The position numbers were made by a program, and so were the translations under genes. Below, piece by piece: positions 1 through 6,731 of a stretch of 7,136 bases of DNA (the first letter of the stretch is position 1; the number at the start of each line of letters is the position of its first letter). Under the pieces are notes generated by a model. It searched no databases. It was not told the DNA's origin and worked only from the letters and a program-made list of their open reading frames with translations. The stretch comes from an uncultured Clostridia bacterium. Lineage in GTDB: Bacteria > Bacillota > Clostridia > Lachnospirales > Lachnospiraceae. The stretch lies in contig CAMWWW010000114.1 in assembly GCA_947178015.1 (NCBI GenBank), positions 1-7,136 on the forward strand, given 5' to 3'.

Positions 1-45
1 GATATAACGGTTTTTCATAGATTAAGAAAATCTGCGAAGAATTAG
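1..45 (+). CDS. C-terminal tail of a gene cut by the window edge, possibly a PP2C-type phosphatase
   Basis: Frame 1 is open from the first base and stops at TAG 43-45, giving the 14-residue tail DITVFHRLRKSAKN. The other two forward frames stop within the first 20 bases, so this is the likeliest coding frame for an upstream gene. The residues DITV followed by a hydrophobic and basic stretch resemble the last strand of PP2C/PPM phosphatases, whose final conserved motif is D-[DN]-I-T-V. Phosphatases of this family occur beside FHA proteins in Firmicute type VII loci, which would fit the FHA domains downstream. Fourteen residues cannot prove a family. The reading frame is moderately likely and the phosphatase assignment is only a suggestion. 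Confidence 0.3.
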   Translation, partial: DITVFHRLRKSAKN

Positions 46-148
46 GGCGGTAAAAGTATCAGAGTATGGAATAAATGAATTTCTTATGCTTCTAGTATAT
101 GAGCAGAGTGATAAAAAAATGCACAAGAAAGAAAATGGAGCTTGATCT
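46..148 (+). other. Leader region without a gene
   Basis: These 103 AT-rich bases hold only very short open frames (for example ATG at 66 and ATG at 75, stopped after 2 and 6 codons). A GGAG at 137-140, 8 bases before the ATG at 149, is the ribosome binding site of the next gene. I see no convincing -35/-10 pair, hairpin with a T-run, or riboswitch-like structure. A promoter may be here because this is the longest gap in the window, but it cannot be pinpointed by eye. Confidence 0.5.
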
Positions 149-709
149 ATGGAGAAGGTAGGAGGAATTACTCTTGTACTGGTTTTATTTATAATTGGAA
201 TTGTTCGTGTTCAGTCAAGAAGGAAGAAGAGAAGAGAGGAGAAATTTCAGGCTATTAAGAAGATGAGAGATAGCTCGTTAAAGGAAGCCCTGTCCAATCA
301 TTTAGAAGAGCATGCAGACATTTCCTCAGCAACTCCATATCGTCCATACAAGGTAGAATATTCAACAGGAGAAAAGCAGAATTCGAAAGAAAAACGACCA
401 CTGCTACAGGTGATAGAGAGAAATAAATTAGCGGAAAAAAAGTATATTTTTCGGTCTAATGATTCGATTATTTTGGGTGTTCAATTTGGAGCTGTGACCA
501 TTCTACATAGTTTTGAAAATGCAGAGGCATGTTGTGAGATTTTTTTTCGAGATGGTTCGTATTGCATATGTTCTACAGGAAAAAAAGCAGTGTATGTTCA
601 GCGCGGGCATAAGACAGCCATTGTTGATCCAATGGGGGTAAAGCTAAAGACAAAAGATGTGGTTCAGATTCATGATACGACCTTTCAGATCTTCTATGTA
701 AAAGGCTAG
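149..709 (+). CDS. Membrane-anchored protein with a degenerate FHA-like C-terminal domain
   Basis: The product has 186 residues. Residues 5-21 form one hydrophobic helix, followed at once by a basic cluster (RRKKRR, 24-29), which predicts a short outside N-terminus and a cytoplasmic body. Residues 25-55 are charged and probably helical, and 56-84 look like a flexible linker. Residues 85-185 have the beta-strand rhythm of an FHA domain: a central ILG near 108-110, CCEI (128-131) where FHA proteins carry the HA-x-I strand, and a last pair of strands (LKTKDVVQIHDTTFQI, 166-181) like the usual L-x-x-G-D-x-I-x-I...F ending. The canonical Gly-Arg, Ser-x-x-His and Asn-Gly phosphopeptide residues are absent, so it may be structural rather than phosphothreonine-binding. 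GGAG at 137-140 supports the start, and essC begins 26 bases downstream, implying a role at the same membrane complex. The anchor is clear, the FHA assignment is inference, and it does not look like EssA, EssB or EsaA. Confidence 0.72.
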   Translation: MEKVGGITLVLVLFIIGIVRVQSRRKKRREEKFQAIKKMRDSSLKEALSNHLEEHADISSATPYRPYKVEYSTGEKQNSKEKRPLLQVIERNKLAEKKYIFRSNDSIILGVQFGAVTILHSFENAEACCEIFFRDGSYCICSTGKKAVYVQRGHKTAIVDPMGVKLKTKDVVQIHDTTFQIFYVKG

Positions 710-735
710 AGATAGAAAAGTGGGGGAGAAAATGT

Positions 736-3700
736 ATGAGTGTAATTCTTTCTGTATACAGTAAAAGCGCATGGAAGGAGTTTGTGCTTCCGGCAGTAAA
801 TAATACAGAGCTGGTTCTTTTGCTTGAAAGTTCTGTTTTTCAGGTTCAAGAAAATATTGAATTGAAATTAGAGGTTTTGAATGGTCAGTGGTATTTTCAG
901 GATATGGAGGAGCAGCTTCATATTAATGAGAATCATTATGATGGAGCGGCTTTAAAGAATCAGGATAGTTATACATTGGTATCTAATAATGGGGATGTTT
1001 TTGCCGTTTTGGTTAGGATAGTGGAAAGTTCTTGCCCTATTTTTGAGAAATATAGTTTGGAGGAAATATCTAAAATTTCTATTGGAAGCCGGCAAAGAAA
1101 AGCAATCTCGTATTCTGCCTATTATGGCGGGATACAGATTGTTTCTGAAAATCATGCAGAACTTACTAGGCAGCAGAATGGATGGATGCTTGAGGATCAA
1201 AGTACAAATGGAACCTTTGTCAACGATATTCGTGTTGGAGCTAACCGGATTTTGGAGTTTGGTGATCGCATCAATATATGGGGATTGCGGCTGGTTTTTT
1301 TGGGGGATGTATTAGCGATTGATCCATCTGTGGAGATGAAAATTGATCCATCTGTCCTTCACAGAGTGGATCGGGAAGATGAGAGATGCGAGGGTTTTTC
1401 CTATAAAAATACATTAGGTTATCAGAAAGTGTATTATCATCGTTCACCGAGAAATATGGAGGCTTTGGACACTGAAAAAATAGAGATAGAAGCACCTCCC
1501 ACACCCGGTGAAGAGGCGGAGACACCTCTATTGATGCTTGTTGGTCCGGCATTGACAATGATGGTTCCTATGTTGCTGGGAACGGGAATGTCTATTTTAA
1601 GTAGCAGGATGTCTGGTGAAACAAGTGGTATCTATATGTATACGGGCTTGATCACGGCGGGATGTTCTGGATTATTCGCTGCCTTTTGGGCAGTGACAAA
1701 TGTTCGGTATGCAAAAGAAAAAACGCGCAAGGAGGAGACACGCAGATTTGACGCATATAGTGAGTATCTTATGAAATGTGCGGAGACAGTGAAGGAGAAA
1801 TATGCGCAGAGTATTAGGATTCTCAGGGAGCGCTATCCATCCATAGATGCGTTTTTCAGTCAAAATAATAGGGTTCCAGAGGGTTTGTGGGGAAGAAATC
1901 GTTCCCATGAGGATTTCTTATATCATCGTTTGGGTGTGGGAGATACGCCATTTCAGATTGATATTGAGGTTCCGAAGGAAAAATTTACTTTAACAAATGA
2001 TACATTGGCGGATAAGCCCAGATTTATTAAAGAAAGCTATAAAACTTTACATGATGTGCCGGTGGGAGTTGATTTGGAGGAAAATTCTCTGATCGGGATA
2101 GTAGGAGGAGCTGGAAAGGAAGGCGCTTATCAAGTGGTATATGCCCTGATTGCTCAGTTAGTGACACAAAATTGCTATACCGATATTAAGCTTGCTTTTA
2201 TAACGTCGGATGAAAAGCATAATGGGCAGGATGCGTGGAGCTTTGCAGGGTGGCTGCCACATGTTTGGTCCCAGAGTAAAAAGAGTCGATATGTTGCGCT
2301 GGATATATCTGAGGTCAGCGATGTGTGCTATGACTTAATGCAGGTTCTTCGACAGCGGGCGGAGGTAGCGGCGGGGCCGGGCGGCGATCTTTCCAGATTC
2401 AATCCACATTATGTGCTAATTGTGGAGGATGAGTCGCTGCTGAAGGGAGAGCTTATCAATAAGTATCTCTTTGGAAAAAATCAAAAATTAGGCTTTACAA
2501 CGATCTTAATGGCAGAGCGCTATGCAGATCTACCCAATGCCTGCGAGTGTATTATTCAAAATGATGGGGAATACAAAGGAATATATAATGTGAAAAATGG
2601 CCGAAATAATGGGATTCAGGTACATTTCGATCTTATGAATTCCGGCGCAATGCAAGAGCTGGCACGGATGTTGGCTAATATAGAGGTAAATGAGATTGAG
2701 ATGGGCGGGGAGATTCCCAATGCTATCACATTTTTTGAAATGTATGGGGTGACGACCTTAAAGGAGCTCAATGTCTTGGAGCGCTGGAAAAAGAATCGCA
2801 CCTATGACAATATGAGAGCTCTTATTGGGGTGAAATCTGGCGGGCAGGCGTGTTATTTGGATCTACATGAAAAGTACCATGGACCGCATGGTTTGGTGGC
2901 GGGAACAACAGGTTCAGGAAAGTCTGAGACGCTTCAGACATATATACTTTCTCTCGCTTTAAATTTCAGCCCAGATGATATAGGATTTTTTGTTATTGAT
3001 TACAAGGGAGGCGGCATGGGAAATCTATTCTCAGGATTGCCGCATGTATTGGGACAGATATCAAATTTATCGGGAAATCAGATTCGGCGTGCCATGGTAT
3101 CCATCAAAAGTGAGAATGTGCGCCGGCAGCGCGTGTTTAATGAAAATGGAGTAAATAATATCAATGCGTATACGCATTTGTATAAGAACGGGGAGGCAAA
3201 ACTTCCTGTACCGCATTTATTTATTATTATTGATGAATTTGCAGAGCTAAAACGTGAAGAACCTGATTTTATGCGGGAGCTGATCAGTGTGGCGCAGGTT
3301 GGGCGAAGCCTTGGCGTTCATTTGATTTTGGCTACACAAAAGCCCAGCGGAACCGTGGATGATAATATTTGGAGTAATTCAAAATTCCGCCTTTGTCTTC
3401 GTGTTCAGGATCGACAGGATAGTATGGATATGTTACATAAGCCAGATGCAGCATATCTGACGCAGGCGGGCAGGGGCTATCTTCAAGTGGGGAATGATGA
3501 GTTATATGAACAATTTCAGTCTGGCTGGAGCGGAGCCGTTTATGAAGATGAAGGAGGTAGCTCAAAGCAAGTGATTGCTAAGATGCTTACCCATACAGGA
3601 AGAACTGGAATTATAGGAAATCACTTAAAAAGTAAGAAAAAAGCGGAGGCTAGGTTAAAGTGGATCACTTGTTTATATGAGATGATGACAAAAGCGGGTG

Positions 3701-5703
3701 AAGATATAGAGGATTGCTATAAGTATTTGAGGGAAGCAGGGGTGGAATATCCTGAGAACGATTATAACACGAAGCTTTTGCGCAATTTTGCGGCGCTATA
3801 TTGGGAGATGCGCAGTCATTATGGAGAGGACAGTGATTCGGAGAAGCTTTGTAATTATATTTTGGACGAATCGAAAAGCAGGAATATTAAGCTGCCAGAA
3901 ATAAAAGAGAAAACACAACTAGATGCCGTGATAGAATATTTGGCACAGTTGACTGAACAGGCGGGGTATCAAAAACAGCCTCCGCTATGGCTGCCGGTTC
4001 TTCCTAAGAATATTTATTTGGGTGATCTGGAGGGGTATCTGGATCAATGCTTTGCAGAAGATAGCTGGCCGGAACAGGAAGAACATTGGGAATTAAAGGC
4101 TATGGTTGGTTTTTGTGATGATCCGGTCAATCAGTTCCAGATGCCATTGATATTAAATTTCTCAGAGGATGGAAATCATGCGGTGTGCGGCATTGGGATG
4201 AGCGGAAAGAGCACATTCCTTCAGACTGTGGTCTATTCTTTGATACAAAGTTATTCCCCAAAATATGTAAATTTGTATATCTTAGATTTTAGCAGCCGTA
4301 TGCTGGAGCCGTTTCAGAAGGATGCGCATGTAGGCGGTATCTTGTATGAAAATGATGTGGAGACGGTGGGAAAATTCTTTTATATGCTTCAGGATATGAT
4401 TAAGGAGAGAAAAGAATTGTTCCGCGGAGGAAATTATTATCAGTATGTGCGCAAAAATGGAGTGGTATGTCCTGCCGTGGTGGTTGTTATAGATAATATG
4501 GCAAATTTTAGAGAAAAAACAGAGGAGAAGTTTGATGATATTCTACTTCAAATTTCTAGGGAGTGTACAGCGAATGGAATTTACTTGCTGATTTCTGGCG
4601 CAGGGTTTGGCATTAGTGAGATTCCGGGAAGACTTGGCGAGAATATAAGACGTACAGTCTCACTGGAAATGCAGGATAAATTCGCCTATGCAGATGCGTT
4701 AAGAACCATGCAGATCGCAACTTTACCGGAGCCCGGAACAGCAGGGCGAGGATTGGTGGAAATGGATGGAGCGGTTCTGGAATTTCAGACTTGCCTCTCG
4801 GTTCAGGCAGCGGATGATTATAATCGAATTGAAAAAATCAGAAGTGAATGTCAGCGTATCAGTGAAAAATGGACTGGAAAATATGCAAGGCCTATTCCAT
4901 ATATACCAGAAAAAGTGGTGTGGTCAGAGTTTCGAGAGTTGGAGGATACACAGAGATGGCTGGATGATCCTGCAATGCTTCCTATGGGTTATAATCTTGA
5001 GACGGCGGCTGTCACAGGGATTAATCTGAAACAAAGTTATTGTTATTTAATATCTGGAAAAGCACGGACTGGAAAAACAAATCTTTTGAGAATTTTAATG
5101 CGAGCGGCATATGAGAAAAAGGGGAATCTTGCCGTGGTTGAGTTTAGTGGAGAGGAACTTCAAAAGGAAGCAGACAAGCTTGGAGCAGAATATATTCACT
5201 CAGCAGAGGATTTCTATGCATTTATTCAGAAAATGATTCCTGTATTTCAGGAGCGCAATGCTGTAAAACTAAGCTGTAAGACGGCAGCTATGGAGGAAGA
5301 TGAAATATTTGAGAAGATAAGTGAAATGCAGCCCTATTTTATCTTTATCTCTGATCTGGTCGAGTATGCGAGAGTCCTTCATGGCGATGCAGCCCGTGAG
5401 TGGAATCTCTCAGGAGCAATAACGAACTTTCAGGAAAAAGGAAGTATGCTAAATATTTATTTCTTTGCGGCGTTTAATTGGGATAAAAGGGCAGAAGTGC
5501 TGGGAGAAAGTGTGTATGAAAGCTTTATACGTTATAAAAATGGTATTCATCTGGGCGGTTTTGCCGATGCACAAAGTGCTCTGGATTTTCAGGATGTTCC
5601 ATTTCGTGTGCTCTCCTCTGCGGATAAGCCGGGCTGCGGCTTGGCAACGGCAAGCGATTTAGCTACAAGTATACGAATAGTCACTCCATTTGCAAGAGGA
5701 TAA
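736..5703 (+). CDS. essC: Type VII secretion motor EssC (FHA-FHA-TM-TM-ATPases)
   Basis: This is the membrane-bound motor of the secretion system, which recognises WXG100 substrates and drives export by ATP hydrolysis, probably as a hexamer. The 1655 residues contain, in order: an N-terminal degenerate FHA (1-95); FHA2 (about 103-190, with S137-x-x-H140 and STNGT 156-160); two membrane helices (264-288 and 298-322); an ATPase-like domain with a broken P-loop (about 440-690); ATPase 1 with Walker A GTTGSGKS (723-730) and Walker B IIIDE (830-834); ATPase 2 with GIGMSGKS (1152-1159) but IDN (1252-1254) in place of DE; and ATPase 3 with GKARTGKT (1441-1448) and ISD (1538-1540). Only ATPase 1 has both motifs complete, as is usual in EssC/EccC proteins. 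It is about 160 residues longer than Staphylococcus EssC or Bacillus YukBA, largely because of extra sequence near 957-1055. ATG 736 is preceded by GGGGGAG at 722-728. The ATG at 732 is in another frame. Confidence 0.96.
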   Translation: MSVILSVYSKSAWKEFVLPAVNNTELVLLLESSVFQVQENIELKLEVLNGQWYFQDMEEQLHINENHYDGAALKNQDSYTLVSNNGDVFAVLVRIVESSCPIFEKYSLEEISKISIGSRQRKAISYSAYYGGIQIVSENHAELTRQQNGWMLEDQSTNGTFVNDIRVGANRILEFGDRINIWGLRLVFLGDVLAIDPSVEMKIDPSVLHRVDREDERCEGFSYKNTLGYQKVYYHRSPRNMEALDTEKIEIEAPPTPGEEAETPLLMLVGPALTMMVPMLLGTGMSILSSRMSGETSGIYMYTGLITAGCSGLFAAFWAVTNVRYAKEKTRKEETRRFDAYSEYLMKCAETVKEKYAQSIRILRERYPSIDAFFSQNNRVPEGLWGRNRSHEDFLYHRLGVGDTPFQIDIEVPKEKFTLTNDTLADKPRFIKESYKTLHDVPVGVDLEENSLIGIVGGAGKEGAYQVVYALIAQLVTQNCYTDIKLAFITSDEKHNGQDAWSFAGWLPHVWSQSKKSRYVALDISEVSDVCYDLMQVLRQRAEVAAGPGGDLSRFNPHYVLIVEDESLLKGELINKYLFGKNQKLGFTTILMAERYADLPNACECIIQNDGEYKGIYNVKNGRNNGIQVHFDLMNSGAMQELARMLANIEVNEIEMGGEIPNAITFFEMYGVTTLKELNVLERWKKNRTYDNMRALIGVKSGGQACYLDLHEKYHGPHGLVAGTTGSGKSETLQTYILSLALNFSPDDIGFFVIDYKGGGMGNLFSGLPHVLGQISNLSGNQIRRAMVSIKSENVRRQRVFNENGVNNINAYTHLYKNGEAKLPVPHLFIIIDEFAELKREEPDFMRELISVAQVGRSLGVHLILATQKPSGTVDDNIWSNSKFRLCLRVQDRQDSMDMLHKPDAAYLTQAGRGYLQVGNDELYEQFQSGWSGAVYEDEGGSSKQVIAKMLTHTGRTGIIGNHLKSKKKAEARLKWITCLYEMMTKAGEDIEDCYKYLREAGVEYPENDYNTKLLRNFAALYWEMRSHYGEDSDSEKLCNYILDESKSRNIKLPEIKEKTQLDAVIEYLAQLTEQAGYQKQPPLWLPVLPKNIYLGDLEGYLDQCFAEDSWPEQEEHWELKAMVGFCDDPVNQFQMPLILNFSEDGNHAVCGIGMSGKSTFLQTVVYSLIQSYSPKYVNLYILDFSSRMLEPFQKDAHVGGILYENDVETVGKFFYMLQDMIKERKELFRGGNYYQYVRKNGVVCPAVVVVIDNMANFREKTEEKFDDILLQISRECTANGIYLLISGAGFGISEIPGRLGENIRRTVSLEMQDKFAYADALRTMQIATLPEPGTAGRGLVEMDGAVLEFQTCLSVQAADDYNRIEKIRSECQRISEKWTGKYARPIPYIPEKVVWSEFRELEDTQRWLDDPAMLPMGYNLETAAVTGINLKQSYCYLISGKARTGKTNLLRILMRAAYEKKGNLAVVEFSGEELQKEADKLGAEYIHSAEDFYAFIQKMIPVFQERNAVKLSCKTAAMEEDEIFEKISEMQPYFIFISDLVEYARVLHGDAAREWNLSGAITNFQEKGSMLNIYFFAAFNWDKRAEVLGESVYESFIRYKNGIHLGGFADAQSALDFQDVPFRVLSSADKPGCGLATASDLATSIRIVTPFARG
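1318..1355 (+). repeat. Short direct repeat inside essC
   Basis: The 14 bases ATTGATCCATCTGT occur at 1318-1331 and again at 1342-1355, 24 bases apart, so the repeat keeps the reading frame. It encodes IDPSV twice (residues 195-199 and 203-207) in the linker between FHA2 and the first membrane helix of EssC. It looks like a small in-frame duplication in a tolerant linker. No function is implied. Confidence 0.8.
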
Positions 5704-5748
5704 AAAGGTGTGGCAGGGAGAAAGTGGGATGGATAGGGAGGTATAACA

Positions 5749-5997
5749 ATGATTGTGGTGGATGTTGAGGTGCCATCTCTGGAAAGAAAATATCAATTTA
5801 GCTTGGAGGAGCAGGTTGCGGTGGAGACACTAATTGCAGAGCTGGCAGAAATTGTCTGTCAGAAGGAGCAATGTGAGCTTAAGGGTGAAATCCGAGAAAT
5901 GTGTCTGTGCTCCCGTGAGCAGAGGCGAATATTGGATCGCGCAGCGACGCTTTTGCAACAGGATGTCCATAGTGCAGATTGTCTTTTGCTTGTATAA
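5749..5997 (+). CDS. esaB: EsaB/YukD-family ubiquitin-like type VII accessory protein
   Basis: The 82-residue product has the size and pattern of EsaB/YukD, small cytosolic proteins with a ubiquitin-like beta-grasp fold needed for, or regulating, type VII secretion in Staphylococcus and Bacillus. A first strand (IVVDVEVP, 2-9) and second strand (KYQFSL, 14-19) lead into a helix (about 21-37), then further strand and helix segments, ending in the hydrophobic CLLLV (78-82). There is no C-terminal Gly-Gly, as expected for this family, so no conjugation is implied. Five cysteines (37, 42, 52, 54, 78) are many for such a short protein. AGGGAGGT at 5735-5742 lies 6 bases before ATG 5749. An earlier ATG at 5729 is out of frame and stops after 5 codons. 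Its place directly between essC and the WXG100 genes supports the assignment, which rests on size, strand pattern and context rather than a signature motif. Confidence 0.85.
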   Translation: MIVVDVEVPSLERKYQFSLEEQVAVETLIAELAEIVCQKEQCELKGEIREMCLCSREQRRILDRAATLLQQDVHSADCLLLV

Positions 5998-6016
5998 GAA
6001 TCATTTGTTTCGTAAG

Positions 6017-6024
6017 AAAGGAGG
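6017..6024 (+). promoter_or_regulatory. Strong ribosome binding site that fixes a TTG start
   Basis: AAAGGAGG is a near-perfect Shine-Dalgarno sequence ending 8 bases before the TTG at 6033-6035. It is followed by a further G/A-rich run to 6032. The same frame stays open upstream to another TTG at 5979 inside esaB, but that one has no binding site, so this site decides the start. Confidence 0.85.
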
Positions 6025-6032
6025 GGGAGGGA

Positions 6033-6338
6033 TTGGCAATAAGAGACATAGAGATTAGTACGGAGTATCTTGGAAAGGATATTAAAAATTTAAAGAATAC
6101 ATTAGTTTCTTTAAAGCAAGATAAACGTAAGATGACGGAGGAGATAGAGGAGCTTAATACTATGTGGAAGGGGCCGGCAAATGAAGCCTTTGTGAAGCAG
6201 TTTTATTTGGACTGCGTCTCGTTTGATAATTTAATTGAAGTGATTGATAAGATGATAGGGGAAATGGAACATGCCAAGGTTGAATATGAGAAGTGTGACA
6301 ATAAAGTGAGTGATATTTTGCGGGCACTCAGAATATAG
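6033..6338 (+). CDS. WXG100-family type VII secretion protein 1, with WKG and YxxxD
   Basis: Starting at TTG 6033, the product has 101 residues, the classical WXG100 length. It is a predicted helical hairpin: a first helix (about 10-42) rich in Lys and Glu, the turn motif W45-K46-G47, and a second helix (about 50-98). The C-terminal Y85-E-K-C-D89 matches the YxxxD/E export signal that type VII motors recognise next to the partner's WXG turn. It has no signal peptide or membrane segment. Such proteins are exported as dimers or serve as partners for larger substrates. Of the three WXG100 genes here it is the closest to a canonical EsxA-type substrate. I chose TTG 6033 over the longer frame because of the Shine-Dalgarno at 6017-6024, and because the extra 18 residues would overlap esaB. 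The next gene starts 14 bases after its stop. Confidence 0.9.
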   Translation: MAIRDIEISTEYLGKDIKNLKNTLVSLKQDKRKMTEEIEELNTMWKGPANEAFVKQFYLDCVSFDNLIEVIDKMIGEMEHAKVEYEKCDNKVSDILRALRI

Positions 6339-6340
6339 GC

Positions 6341-6346
6341 GAGGTG
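6341..6346 (+). promoter_or_regulatory. Ribosome binding site that fixes the ATG at 6353
   Basis: GAGGTG, extended by ATT to give a good match to the anti-Shine-Dalgarno region, lies 6 bases before ATG 6353. A GTG at 6344 is in the same frame but sits inside this site and has no binding site of its own at proper distance, so ATG 6353 is preferred. Confidence 0.75.
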
Positions 6347-6352
6347 ATTGAG

Positions 6353-6718
6353 ATGGATACGACAGCAGCAGTGATAGGGGCGTTTCAAGCATTATTGGCG
6401 AAGTATAAGGGCTCTACCATTGAGGTAGATACTTCTGTAATGGTAAACAAAGCAGGACAGGTGACAGAGGCAATCGTGAGGATGGAAAGGACCTTTGATG
6501 AACTGCAGAGAATTGTCACAGGGACAAATGGATATTGGAATGGAGAGGCGGCAGATCATCATAGAAAAATGTTTTATGATGAAAAAGAAAATACACAGAA
6601 AATTTTAAGGAGATTAAAGGAGCATCCTTCTGATCTGAAATTGATGGCAGAGGGCTATGATGGCACACAGATCAAGCTGACGGAAGAAAATCAAAAGCTG
6701 CAGAGCGATTATATCTAA
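6353..6718 (+). CDS. WXG100-like protein 2 with N-terminal extension
   Basis: From ATG 6353 the product has 121 residues. The turn motif is W62-N63-G64, later than in a typical WXG100 protein (near residue 40-45), because about 20 residues precede the first core helix. That leader (AAVIGAFQALLAKYKG, 5-20) looks amphipathic. The core is helix 1 (about 28-56), the WNG turn, and helix 2 (about 66-90), followed by a short break at HPSD (91-94) and a final helical part ending in DYI. No clear YxxxD/E is present; the nearest is Y102-D-G-T-Q106. It may therefore be a partner or adaptor exported with another protein, or a structural component, rather than carrying its own signal. It has no signal peptide or membrane helix. 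Family membership rests on WNG, size, helical pattern and position. Its specific role is unknown. Confidence 0.82.
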   Translation: MDTTAAVIGAFQALLAKYKGSTIEVDTSVMVNKAGQVTEAIVRMERTFDELQRIVTGTNGYWNGEAADHHRKMFYDEKENTQKILRRLKEHPSDLKLMAEGYDGTQIKLTEENQKLQSDYI

Positions 6719-6731
6719 AGGGGTGAGATAA

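Noticed and set aside
46..136. Promoter candidates upstream of the FHA-like gene, such as the AT-rich TAGTATAT near 92-99
   Set aside because: No -35 box at the right spacing stands out in this generally AT-rich stretch, so a call would be guesswork.
952..1908. Open frames on the minus strand (952-1200, 1271-1558, 1672-1908) and in another plus frame (1043-1315)
   Set aside because: They lie wholly inside essC, whose frame is fixed by conserved domains. Their products have no recognisable motif and look like reading-frame shadows.
2616..5662. Further open frames inside essC (minus 2616-2801 and 3332-3565; plus 4766-5029 and 5465-5662)
   Set aside because: They overlap the conserved ATPase region of EssC, lack domain signatures, and have no convincing ribosome binding sites.
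5704..5748. Terminator or promoter between essC and esaB
   Set aside because: The 45 bases are purine-rich with no hairpin plus T-run and no clear -35/-10 pair. They hold only the esaB ribosome binding site.
5979..6032. A longer first WXG100 protein starting at TTG 5979, inside esaB
   Set aside because: It has no ribosome binding site, would add 18 residues that do not fit a WXG100 protein, and would overlap esaB. The TTG at 6033 has a near-perfect site 8 bases upstream and gives the usual length.
5834..6058. A 74-residue plus-strand frame overlapping esaB and the first WXG100 gene
   Set aside because: It is out of frame with both supported genes, crosses their junction and the Shine-Dalgarno, and has no family features.
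6344..6352. GTG 6344 as start of the second WXG100 gene
   Set aside because: The GTG lies within the Shine-Dalgarno of the ATG at 6353, which is correctly spaced.
6203..6388. A minus-strand frame across the first and second WXG100 genes
   Set aside because: It is antisense to two well-supported genes and includes their ribosome binding site. No independent evidence for expression.
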